A stretch of DNA of 34,913 bases, taken from the NCBI GenBank assembly GCA_904393575.1, contig CAJFMZ010000011.1:1-34913 (forward strand), read 5' to 3'. The translations under genes were made by a program, and so were the position numbers. The notes under the pieces are model-generated. The model was not told where the DNA came from, searched no databases, and was given only the letters and a program-made list of their open reading frames with translations. Position 1 is the stretch's first letter. Each line of letters begins with the position of its first letter. Of this stretch, positions 1-8,576 are shown piece by piece. Source of the DNA: an uncultured Sellimonas sp. (GTDB lineage: Bacteria > Bacillota > Clostridia > Lachnospirales > Lachnospiraceae).

Positions 1-80
1 TACAATAAAGGCCTCTTCGTGATATAATAAAAATGGCAGAATGCCATGGCAAGACAGATTTGCAGAGAAATGCGGATTTG

Positions 81-464
81 TCATAGATGAAAATACGGCA
101 GAACCATGAACACTCCAATCGCGACGATAAACGATACCGCCATGACAATCCCATTGATGATTCTGTCCTGTCTCTCCCTTTTCGATGCTTCTTTTTCTGT
201 CAGGATTTCTTCTTCCTCTTCTTCAAACCCTGCTGACCAGGTCAGCGTCTTCATTCCAAGAATCATGGAATCGATGAAATTAAAGATTCCACGGATAAAT
301 GGTATCTGAAGCAGTTTCCGGTATGATCCAACGATGCTGTGATACTCATCCCGTTCCACCGCAATCGTCCCGTCCGGCTTTCTCACCGCCACGGCGTACC
401 GGTCCTTGTGTTTCATCATCACACCTTCTAAAACTGCCTGTCCCCCTATATTTGATGATTTCAT
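81..464 (-). pseudogene. DUF1385 family membrane protein, N-terminal part only (ORF stops after ~128 aa)
   Basis: MKSSNIGGQAVLEGVMMKHKDRYAVAVRKPDG...GIFNFIDSMILGMKTLTWSA is typical of the DUF1385/YqhQ N-terminus; SD GGAGAGGAAG precedes ATG at 464; ORF stops in FMVLPYFHL*, much shorter than the roughly 300 aa usual for the family. Confidence 0.75.
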
Positions 465-543
465 GAAAACTTCCTCTCCGCTATAATAAAACTCTGTCAT
501 TGCCGCCACACTCCCTGTCAGGGCATCCGCTTCCGAAGGGAAT

Positions 544-575
544 GAAAAAGAGCTGAGATGTCAAAACCTCAGCCC
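544..575 (-). terminator. Rho-independent terminator after rpmE
   Basis: Minus strand GGGCTGAGGTTTTGACATCTCAGCTCTTTTTC: GCTGAG/CTCAGC stem then T-run. Confidence 0.6.
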
Positions 576-589
576 TGTACTTCTGAATC

Positions 590-796
590 TTATTTGCTTT
601 CGATTCCGTATTTCTTGTTAAACTTATCAACACGGCCGCGAGCCTGAGTTGCTTTCTGCTGTCCTGTGTAGAACGGATGACATTTGGAGCAGATTTCAAC
701 ATGGATATCTTCCTTTGTAGATCCTGTTACAAATGTGTTCCCACAGTTGCATGTTACAGTCGCCTGATGATATGCTGGATGGATTCCTTCTTTCAT
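590..796 (-). CDS. rpmE: 50S ribosomal protein L31 (zinc-binding type)
   Basis: [48 protein letters not shown]...[13 protein letters not shown]; CxC and CxxC cysteines retained; SD GAAGAGGTG upstream. Confidence 0.96.
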   Translation of the reverse strand: MKEGIHPAYHQATVTCNCGNTFVTGSTKEDIHVEICSKCHPFYTGQQKATQARGRVDKFNKKYGIESK

Positions 797-871
797 GATT
801 TTCACCTCTTCTTGCTTTATTCGTTTCACACAGATTTCTCTGCGGCTAATCGTCTTCTAAACAGCGGATTT

Positions 872-900
872 ATTGTATCACACCTGTTTTCATTTTGCAA
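872..900 (-). promoter_or_regulatory. Sigma-70/SigA-type promoter for rpmE
   Basis: Minus strand TTGCAA-N17-TACAAT. Confidence 0.55.
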
Positions 901-907
901 GCCTTTT

Positions 908-2281
908 TTAAATAAACTTCATTTTTTTCACAGTCTGTACCAGTTCGGAATTGTGTTTCGTCCGGTTAAACAAGTTCAGAATCGTGTCAACGGCTTCATC
1001 CGATTTCATTCCGTTCAGAGCCCTGCGCATAATATATACGGCTTCCTGTTCATCCTGAGTAAGCAGCAGATCCTCCCGTCTTGTCCCGGATTTCGGAATG
1101 TCAATGGCCGGAAACATCCGCTTTTCTGAAAGTTTTCTGTCCAGAACGAGTTCCATATTTCCGGTTCCCTTGAATTCTTCATAGATGACATCATCCATTT
1201 TGCTTCCCGTTTCCACGAGGGCGGTCGCAAGAATGGTCAGGCTTCCGCCTTCCCGCATATTTCTCGCCGCTCCGAAGAATCGTTTCGGCATATGAAGCGC
1301 TGCCGGGTCCAGTCCTCCTGAAAGTGTCCTGCCGCTTGGCGGTACTACAAGATTGTACGCTCTTGCAAGTCTTGTGATACTGTCCAGAAGAATAATCACA
1401 TCTTTTTTATGTTCCACCAGACGTTTTGCCCGCTCAATCAGCATTTCAGACACTCTCTTATGGTGTTCCGGCAGCTCGTCAAAGGTGGAATAAATGACTT
1501 CCACATTTTTCCCTCGAATTGTTTCTTTGATATCTGTCACTTCCTCCGGCCGTTCGTCAATGAGAAGAACGAGGAGATGCATTTCCGGATTGTTTCTTAA
1601 CACCGAAAGGGCTACCTCTTTTAACAGCGTTGTCTTACCTGCCTTCGGCGGAGAAACGATCATTCCCCTTTGCCCTTTTCCGATCGGCGAAAGCAGATCC
1701 ACAATCCGCATCGCCGTACTGCTTTTTTCATTTTCAAGACGCAGGCGTTCATTTGGAAAAATCGGCGTCATGTCTTCAAAATTTCTTCTTTTCACCGCAA
1801 CTGCCGGAGGCAGTCCGTTGATCTTCGTCACAAACAGCAGTGCGCTGAACTTTTCCGACTGGGTTTTGATTCTCGTATTTCCGGACACAATATCGCCGGT
1901 CTTGAGTCCGAACTTCCGGATCTGAGACGGTGAAACATACACGTCATTTTCTCCCGGAAGATAATTCTCACACCGGATAAATCCATATCCATCCGGCAGC
2001 ACTTCCAGGATTCCATTGGCTGTCATGCCGCTGTCCAGGTCGGAAAGCTCCAGTCCGGCGTTCTTTTCTCCCTTTCCTTCCTCTTTCCCTGTATGTTCAT
2101 GCCGGGTTTCCTTTGTGTGCTCCCCTTCTTCCGTTTTCTGGTTTTTTCTATCTTCTTCAAGAAGGCGTTCAATCAAATCCGATTTTTTCAGTGCGGATGT
2201 TCCTTTCAGCCCCCTCGCTTTTGCCACATCTTTCAGTACTGCCAATGAAAGCGTTTCATATTTTTCTTTCATATCCATCAT
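908..2281 (-). CDS. rho: Transcription termination factor Rho
   Basis: [81 protein letters not shown]-terminal SAP-like region. Confidence 0.97.
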   Translation of the reverse strand: MMDMKEKYETLSLAVLKDVAKARGLKGTSALKKSDLIERLLEEDRKNQKTEEGEHTKETRHEHTGKEEGKGEKNAGLELSDLDSGMTANGILEVLPDGYGFIRCENYLPGENDVYVSPSQIRKFGLKTGDIVSGNTRIKTQSEKFSALLFVTKINGLPPAVAVKRRNFEDMTPIFPNERLRLENEKSSTAMRIVDLLSPIGKGQRGMIVSPPKAGKTTLLKEVALSVLRNNPEMHLLVLLIDERPEEVTDIKETIRGKNVEVIYSTFDELPEHHKRVSEMLIERAKRLVEHKKDVIILLDSITRLARAYNLVVPPSGRTLSGGLDPAALHMPKRFFGAARNMREGGSLTILATALVETGSKMDDVIYEEFKGTGNMELVLDRKLSEKRMFPAIDIPKSGTRREDLLLTQDEQEAVYIMRRALNGMKSDEAVDTILNLFNRTKHNSELVQTVKKMKFI

Positions 2282-2402
2282 ATTCTGTTTTCCTTTCTAT
2301 ACTGTTCTTATGGGAAAAATCGTCTGACTAGACCTGACTGACTTAATACGTCAAGTATACATCACAATTTTCAAAATGAAAAGTGTTTTTTCCAAAATTT
2401 AA

Positions 2403-2431
2403 TTGCACCCCTGTTTTAAGAATGGTATGAT
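2403..2431 (+). promoter_or_regulatory. SigA-type promoter for the malic enzyme gene
   Basis: TTGCAC-N17-TATGAT upstream of the SD and ATG at 2488. Confidence 0.5.
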
Positions 2432-2487
2432 TGAAGAAGTGATCCTAAACCACGATATATTATAATAGAGAAGAAAAGGTGAGAAAT

Positions 2488-3648
2488 ATGGCTGAAAACA
2501 ATACACTGGAAAAAGCATTGAAAATGCATGAAATCTGGAACGGGAAAATTGAGACAACACCCAAGGCTCATGTCCGCTCCAGGGAAGATCTTGCGATTGC
2601 ATACACACCGGGAGTTGCGGAGCCTTGCAAAGTAATCGCAAAGGATCCGGAAGCTGCATACAAGTACACCATGAAAGCCAACACAGTTGCGGTAGTATCT
2701 GACGGAAGTGCTGTCCTTGGCCTTGGAAACATCGGTGCCCGTGCCGCGATGCCGGTTATGGAGGGAAAGGCGGTTCTTTTTAAAGAATTCGGCCAGGTCA
2801 ATGCAGTCCCGATCTGTCTGGATACCCAGGATACGGAAGAGATCATTCGTACCGTCGTCAATATTGCTCCTGCTTTTGGCGGAATCAATCTGGAGGATAT
2901 CTCCGCTCCAAGATGTTTTGAAATTGAAGAGCGCCTGAAAGAGCTGCTTGATATCCCGGTTTTCCACGATGACCAGCACGGTACTGCCATCGTTGTTCTT
3001 GCCGGCGTAATCAATGCTCTGAAGGTAGTCGGCAAATCAAAGGAACACTGCCGTGTCGTTGTAAACGGTGCAGGTTCCGCAGGAGTTGCCATTACAAAGC
3101 TTCTTCTGACTTACGGATTTTCTCATATTACCATGTGCGATATAAACGGAACCATCTGCAAAGATTCCAGCCATCTGAACTGGATGCAGAAACAGATGGC
3201 CGAAATGACCAACCCGGATCAGATCCACGGCACTCTTGCGGATGCACTGAAAGGCGCAGATATCTTTATCGGCGTTTCCGCACCGAATATTGTTACCGCG
3301 GAAATGGTCTCCTCCATGAACAAGGACTCCATCCTCTTTGCCATGGCAAATCCGGTTCCGGAGATCATGCCGGATCTTGCAAAAGAAGCCGGGGCAAGAG
3401 TCGTCGGCACAGGACGGAGCGATTTCCCGAACCAGGTCAATAATGTCATTGCATTCCCTGGCATTTTCCGGGGCGCTCTGGAGGGACGTGCTTCCCAGAT
3501 TACGGAAGAAATGAAGCTTGCAGCCGCAAATGCCATCGCTTCTCTGGTACCTGACAGCGAATTAAGCGAGAACAATATCCTTCCGGAGGCTTTTGATCCA
3601 CGCGTGGCAGACGCCGTAAGCGAAGCGGTCAAAGCCCTGATTCCGTAA
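2488..3648 (+). CDS. NAD(P)-dependent malic enzyme
   Basis: IAYTPGVAEPCKVIAKDP, VSDGSAVLGLGNIG, GGINLEDISAPRCFEIE, VFHDDQHGTAIV, GAGSAGVAI motifs. Confidence 0.95.
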   Translation: MAENNTLEKALKMHEIWNGKIETTPKAHVRSREDLAIAYTPGVAEPCKVIAKDPEAAYKYTMKANTVAVVSDGSAVLGLGNIGARAAMPVMEGKAVLFKEFGQVNAVPICLDTQDTEEIIRTVVNIAPAFGGINLEDISAPRCFEIEERLKELLDIPVFHDDQHGTAIVVLAGVINALKVVGKSKEHCRVVVNGAGSAGVAITKLLLTYGFSHITMCDINGTICKDSSHLNWMQKQMAEMTNPDQIHGTLADALKGADIFIGVSAPNIVTAEMVSSMNKDSILFAMANPVPEIMPDLAKEAGARVVGTGRSDFPNQVNNVIAFPGIFRGALEGRASQITEEMKLAAANAIASLVPDSELSENNILPEAFDPRVADAVSEAVKALIP

Positions 3649-3649
3649 G

Positions 3650-4588
3650 ATGCCAGGACAGACCCGCTGGGGTGAAAAGCGGTATTATTCACTGGATTAT
3701 TACATCCGGCAGACGTTCCATGAAAAGCTGTACAAGCTTTCCTTAAACGCAGGGTGTACCTGCCCGAACCGGGACGGCACCTGCGGAAACCGGGGCTGCA
3801 TCTTCTGCAGCCGGGGTGGAAGCGGCGACTTTGCAGCAGATGCTTCCCTCTCCATTCCAGAACAGCTCCGGTCAGAAAAAGAAAAACGGAAAGCCAAATA
3901 CAAAGGGCATTCCTATATTGCCTACTTTCAGGCCTATACCAATACATACGGCCCGGTTTCCATGCTGGAGAAAGCTTTTACGCAGGCTCTGATGGATCCG
4001 GAAGTCCGTGTGCTTTCCATTGCCACCCGTCCTGACTGTCTTCCGCCGGATGTACTGCGGCTCCTGGCCCGCCTCAATCAGATCAAACCGGTCTGGGTGG
4101 AGCTTGGACTTCAGACGATCCATGAGAAATCGGCAAAGTTTATCCGGAGAGGCTACCCGCTTTCCGTATTTGAAGACGCCGTCAGCCAGCTCCGCGCCTT
4201 GAATCTTTCTGTGATTGTCCATACAATTTTGTATCTTCCGGGAGAATCTCAGGCCGACATGCTGGAAACAATAGAATATCTGAACCGGCAGGATATCCAG
4301 GGAATCAAGCTGCAGCTTCTCCATGTGCTTCGGGATACCGATCTATATGATTCCTATCTGGAACACCCGTTTTTTCTTCCTTCCATGGAAGAATATCTGG
4401 AATTTCTTGGGACCTGCCTATGTCGGCTCAGGCCGGATATTGTCATCCACCGTCTGACCGGCGACGGACCAAAATCCCTGCTTGCGGCACCTCTCTGGAC
4501 GGGAAATAAACGGCTTGTACTCAATCAGATGGGAAAACAGTTTAAAGAAAGAGACATCTGGCAGGGAAAAGACTGCCGGACTCTTTAG
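3650..4588 (+). CDS. TIGR01212-type radical SAM protein (YtqA/YhcC family)
   Basis: RYYSLDYYIRQTFHEKLYKLSLNAGCTCPNRDGTCGNRGCIFCSRGGSGDFA; Cx7..CxxC-like cluster and family-typical LQTIHEKSAKFIRRGY. Confidence 0.9.
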   Translation: MPGQTRWGEKRYYSLDYYIRQTFHEKLYKLSLNAGCTCPNRDGTCGNRGCIFCSRGGSGDFAADASLSIPEQLRSEKEKRKAKYKGHSYIAYFQAYTNTYGPVSMLEKAFTQALMDPEVRVLSIATRPDCLPPDVLRLLARLNQIKPVWVELGLQTIHEKSAKFIRRGYPLSVFEDAVSQLRALNLSVIVHTILYLPGESQADMLETIEYLNRQDIQGIKLQLLHVLRDTDLYDSYLEHPFFLPSMEEYLEFLGTCLCRLRPDIVIHRLTGDGPKSLLAAPLWTGNKRLVLNQMGKQFKERDIWQGKDCRTL

Positions 4589-4602
4589 AAAGGAGTATCA
4601 CG

Positions 4603-5115
4603 ATGTCAGAAACATTCACACTCTATAAACTGATCATTTTATACATGCTCAGTAAAGTGGATTTTCCTCTTACCAATGCTCAGATTTCCGATTTTATTCT
4701 AGGAAAAGGATATACGACATATTTTACACTCCAAAAAGCATTGTCCGAGCTCTCCGAGTCCGGACTGATCCGGGAAGAGACCACCCACAACCGGACCATG
4801 TACCACCTCACCGAAGAAGGGGAAGAGTCTATCTGCTTTTTTGAAAATAAAATTTCAGACGCCATCAAAAAGGATATCGAGGATTTCTTTGTGGAAAAAA
4901 AGTTTTCCCTGAAAAATGAAGTCTCTGTCAAATCCGATTACTACCGGAACACGAACGGAGAATTTTCTGTTCACTGCCAGGTAATCGAACATGCGATGCC
5001 TCTGATCGATCTGACTGTCACCGTTCCATCCCACGAGGAGGCCGAGACCATGGCTGCAAACTGGACTGCCAAAAATCAGGAAATCTACGCCTATATCATG
5101 ACGCATCTGCTTTAA
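4603..5115 (+). CDS. DUF4364 family protein (winged-helix-like)
   Basis: TLYKLIILYMLSKVDFPLTNAQISDFILGKGYTTYFTLQKALSELSESGLI matches DUF4364 N-terminal region; SD AAAGGAG upstream. Confidence 0.85.
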   Translation: MSETFTLYKLIILYMLSKVDFPLTNAQISDFILGKGYTTYFTLQKALSELSESGLIREETTHNRTMYHLTEEGEESICFFENKISDAIKKDIEDFFVEKKFSLKNEVSVKSDYYRNTNGEFSVHCQVIEHAMPLIDLTVTVPSHEEAETMAANWTAKNQEIYAYIMTHLL

Positions 5116-5149
5116 AAAAAGAACTGCCCGACTTTGGCAGTTCTTTTTA
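5114..5149. terminator. Bidirectional intrinsic terminator between convergent genes
   Basis: AAAAAAAGAACTGCCCGACTTTGGCAGTTCTTTTT: stem AAGAACTGCC/GGCAGTTCTT with A and T runs on both sides. Confidence 0.85.
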
Positions 5150-5176
5150 TGATGTCGGATTCTTCCTGTCTTTCGT

Positions 5177-6423
5177 CTATTTTCTGATATGCGCCAGCCA
5201 TTCCTTCATCTCTTTTTCTTTTCCAAGGTCACCCGGATGATAGAATACACTTCCCCGGATTTCATCCGGAAGATACTGCTGGTCCACATAGTGGTTCGGA
5301 TAATCATGGGCATACTGATAGCCAATTCCATGCCCCAGCGTTTCATGTCCACCGTAATGGGCATCCTGCAAATGTGCCGGTACCGTCGTCTTCTTACTCT
5401 TTACGCTTTCCATAGCCTCGGAGACTGCTCTGACAGCCGAATTGCTCTTCGGCGCCGACGCCACATACAGGACTGCCTGGGACAGGATGATCTGTGCTTC
5501 CGGCATACCGATCCGTTCCACAGCCTGTGCTGCTGATACGGCCACTGTAAGCGCCATCGGATCCGCATTTCCCACGTCTTCGGATGCGCAGATCATGATT
5601 CTCCGTGCGATAAACCGGATATCTTCCCCTGCATACAGCATCTTTGCCAGATAATACACTGCGGCATCCGGGTCAGACCCTCTCATGCTTGAATACACTC
5701 GGAGACCACATCCAGTGTCAGATGGATAACCCCGTCTTCGCTTCTTTCTGTAGTCAGCACCGCCAGCTCCACTGCGTTGAGGGCAAGCCTTGCATCCCCT
5801 CCTGACATGTCAGCCAGAAACCTGGCTGCATCCGGATCAATTCTGGCGTGATAACTTCCCATGCCTTTTTTCTCATCAGACACCGCGCGCTGAATCAGAA
5901 CCTCTACTTCCTCCACGGAAAGCGGTTTTAATTCAAACACGGTAGACCTGGAAATCAGCGCCCGGTTCACTTCAAAATAAGGATTCTCCGTCGTTGCGCC
6001 GATCAGGATAATCGTCCCGTCCTCTACAAACGGGAGAAGATAGTCCTGCTGTCCTTTGTTGAACCGGTGGATCTCATCAATAAACAAGATCGTTTTCTGC
6101 TGGTACATACCTCTGACCTTCTTTGCCTCTTCCACCACGGCCTCCATGTCCTTTTTCCCGGCAACAGTGGCATTGATCTGGCAGAATCTTGCACTGGTGG
6201 CATTGGCAATGACTTTGGCCAGTGTTGTTTTTCCAGTTCCCGGAGGGCCGTAAAAAATGACGGATCGTAGCTTGTCCGCCTTAATGGCCCGGTAAAGCAG
6301 CTTGTCCTTTCCGATAATATGCTGCTGTCCTACCACTTCTTCCAACGTCTCCGGCCTCAGCCTTGAGGCAAGAGGCGACTCCGTTTCTTTCTGCTTTTCT
6401 CTTGCGTATTCAAACAAATCCAT
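5177..6423 (-). pseudogene. rarA: Replication-associated recombination protein A (RarA/MgsA AAA+ ATPase), frame-disrupted into two ORFs
   Basis: N part MDLFEYAREKQKETESPLASRLRPETLEEVVGQQHIIG...FYGPPGTGKTTLAK...ILIGATTENPYFEVNRALISRS ends ...TLDVVSECIQA*; C part MRGSDPDAAVYYLAKMLYAGEDIRFIARRIMICASEDVGNADP... starts in another frame; the conserved ...RYDK.GD.HYD.ISAF.KS segment is missing between them. Confidence 0.85.
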
Positions 6424-6425
6424 CT

Positions 6426-7166
6426 TTATCTGCCTCCCTGTTCGCATCCGCTTAACGTTCGGATCACTTCTCCCGCAATCATCAGCCCTGCTGCCGGCGG
6501 GACAAAAGAAATGCTCCCCGGAAGAGATCTCTTTTCGCCCTTTTCCTCTTCCGTGGTTCGCCCGGAAGTGTCCACCGGCTTTTCTCTGGAATAGAGTACC
6601 TTCAAATGATCCACTCCCCTTTTTTTCAGTTCCTTTCGCATTACCCGACAAAGCGGGCAGACGGATGTATGATAAATATCGTCAATTTCAAACAGCTCCG
6701 GATGCAACTTGTTGCCGGTACCCATACTGCTGATCAGCGGAATCTGATGCTTCTCTGCATACAACGTAAGGGCAATCTTTGCCGTCACCGTATCAATGGC
6801 GTCCACAATATAGTCCGGACGGATTTCAAACACCCGGTCCAGATTGTCTTCCAGAACAAATTCTTCATAGGTCGTCACCTGGATGCGGGGTGAAATATCC
6901 GCAATTTTCGCCTTCATGACTTTCGTCTTATACTGTCCGACCGTGCTGTGAAGGGCGATGGACTGCCGGTTGATGTTTGTCAGTGATACTTTGTCATGGT
7001 CCACCAGAATCAGATGTCCCACTCCGCTCCGTGCCAGAGCTTCGATGCAGTGAGAGCCGACTCCACCGACCCCGAACACCATGACACAGGATGACGCCAG
7101 CCTGTCCATTCCTTCCTTTCCCAATAATAATTCTGTCCTTGAAAATTCATACAGCATCGTGTTCAC
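6426..7166 (-). CDS. tcdA: tRNA threonylcarbamoyladenosine dehydratase (ThiF/E1-like)
   Basis: VFGVGGVGSHCIEALARSGVGHLILVDHDKVSLTNINRQ; CPLCRVMRKELKKRG; PGSISFVPPAAGLMIAGEVI. Confidence 0.93.
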   Translation of the reverse strand: MNTMLYEFSRTELLLGKEGMDRLASSCVMVFGVGGVGSHCIEALARSGVGHLILVDHDKVSLTNINRQSIALHSTVGQYKTKVMKAKIADISPRIQVTTYEEFVLEDNLDRVFEIRPDYIVDAIDTVTAKIALTLYAEKHQIPLISSMGTGNKLHPELFEIDDIYHTSVCPLCRVMRKELKKRGVDHLKVLYSREKPVDTSGRTTEEEKGEKRSLPGSISFVPPAAGLMIAGEVIRTLSGCEQGGR

Positions 7167-7171
7167 TTTCC

Positions 7172-7867
7172 TTAATCCATAATCAGTTCATCCACTGTCA
7201 CAAACCGGTATCCTGCTTCCGTCAGGGTATCAATGATCTGTAATCCTGCCTCCACAGAAGGTCCGTAACAGTCATGTAATAAAATAATACCATTTTCTTC
7301 TGCCTGCGTCACTACCTTTCTTACGATTTCACCTGTGCTTTTCGTACACCAGTCCAGTGGATCAATGTTCCATTTCACCGGCAGCATCTCCATGTCCTGT
7401 AAGATCTCTTCTCTCCAGGATCCGTAAGGCGGACGGAGAAACACCGGCCGTTCCCCTGTAATCTGCTCCAGGACTTCATTGGTCATCTCAATCTCTTTTT
7501 GCTCCGTCTGCGCATCCACTCTGGTAAGCTCTACATGATGGTAGGTATGGTTTCCGATCAAATGGCCTTCCTCTTTCATTCTTTGAATCAGCTCCGGATA
7601 TTTCTCTGCCTCCTGTCCAATCACAAAGAAGCTTGCCTTCACATTCCGCTGTTTCAGCCCATCCAGAAGGACCGGCGTAAACACGGCATCCGGGCCATCA
7701 TCAAACGTGATGGCAATTTTCTTGTCTTCTTGGTCATCCTCCTTTTTTTCCACCTGATTGACACTTTCCGCCGTCTCTTTTGTATTCTGCCAGATTCCCG
7801 CCAGACATACCGCGGCCGTCAAAAGAATCTCTGCCGTAAGTTTCCACCGTTTTCCTCTTTTTTTCAT
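7172..7867 (-). CDS. Polysaccharide deacetylase family protein (NodB domain, N-terminal anchor)
   Basis: IAITFDDGPDAVFTPVLLDGL, IGNHTYHHVELTR, FLRPPYGS, IILLHDCYG motifs; N-terminal hydrophobic segment. Confidence 0.93.
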   Translation of the reverse strand: MKKRGKRWKLTAEILLTAAVCLAGIWQNTKETAESVNQVEKKEDDQEDKKIAITFDDGPDAVFTPVLLDGLKQRNVKASFFVIGQEAEKYPELIQRMKEEGHLIGNHTYHHVELTRVDAQTEQKEIEMTNEVLEQITGERPVFLRPPYGSWREEILQDMEMLPVKWNIDPLDWCTKSTGEIVRKVVTQAEENGIILLHDCYGPSVEAGLQIIDTLTEAGYRFVTVDELIMD

Positions 7868-7920
7868 GTTCCGTCCTGTCCTTTACTCTCCTGAAAGTGT
7901 ATTCCCCGCAGGACGCAAAT

Positions 7921-7965
7921 AGAACCCGGAGACTTGAAATACCTTCTATTCTCCAGGTTCTGTTC
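7921..7965. terminator. Candidate terminator hairpin after the flavin reductase gene
   Basis: AGAACCCGGAGA...TCTCCAGGTTCT inverted repeat; the T-run is weak on the minus strand. Confidence 0.4.
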
Positions 7966-7976
7966 CTCTTTTGGAT

Positions 7977-8564
7977 CTATTTTCTTTTTTTCTTTTTCTT
8001 TTTTTTCACACTGAAACCAAACATACCGATCTTCTTTCCCAGGTTCAGGTATTCTCCATGGGAATAGGCAATCAGACCGGTCTGATTGAGTTCAAACTTG
8101 CCATTTTCATTCATATATTCACTGCTCACCTGAACTCCCGTCACATCCGCCAGAAACATATCATGAGTTCCCAGTCTCAGGACCTCTCTCACACGGCACT
8201 CAATATTGACCGGGCACTCTGCAATCCCAGGCGCATACTGAAGGGATATCGGCTTCTGTCTGGTAAGATGCATCTCTTTCCATTTATCCACGTCTCTTCC
8301 GGAACGCACTCCACAGTAGTCCGCCGCCCTGGCAAGTTTCTCTGTAGTAAGATTGACCACAAACTCTCCCGTTTCTTCAATCATATGATGGGAAAAACGG
8401 TTTGGCCGGACCGAAACATAGAGCATCGGAGGATCTGAGCAGACCGTTCCTGTCCAGGCAATGGTCAGAATATTGTCCTTTCCATCCTTCTGGGCACAGC
8501 TCACCATGACAGCCGGAAGCGGATATAGCATATTACCTGGTTTGAAGATTTCTTTCTCTGCCAT
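7977..8564 (-). CDS. Flavin reductase family protein (FMN-binding), with polybasic C-terminus
   Basis: GNMLYPLPAVMVSCAQKDGKDNILTIAWTGTVCSDPPMLYVSVRPNRFSHHMIEETGEFVVNLTT; C-terminal KKKKKKKRK. Confidence 0.9.
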   Translation of the reverse strand: MAEKEIFKPGNMLYPLPAVMVSCAQKDGKDNILTIAWTGTVCSDPPMLYVSVRPNRFSHHMIEETGEFVVNLTTEKLARAADYCGVRSGRDVDKWKEMHLTRQKPISLQYAPGIAECPVNIECRVREVLRLGTHDMFLADVTGVQVSSEYMNENGKFELNQTGLIAYSHGEYLNLGKKIGMFGFSVKKKKKKKRK

Positions 8565-8576
8565 ATCGCGCCTCCT

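Noticed and set aside
590-829. Longer rpmE start ([11 protein letters not shown]...)
   Set aside because: L31 proteins begin at MKEGIHP; a good SD sits before ATG 796.
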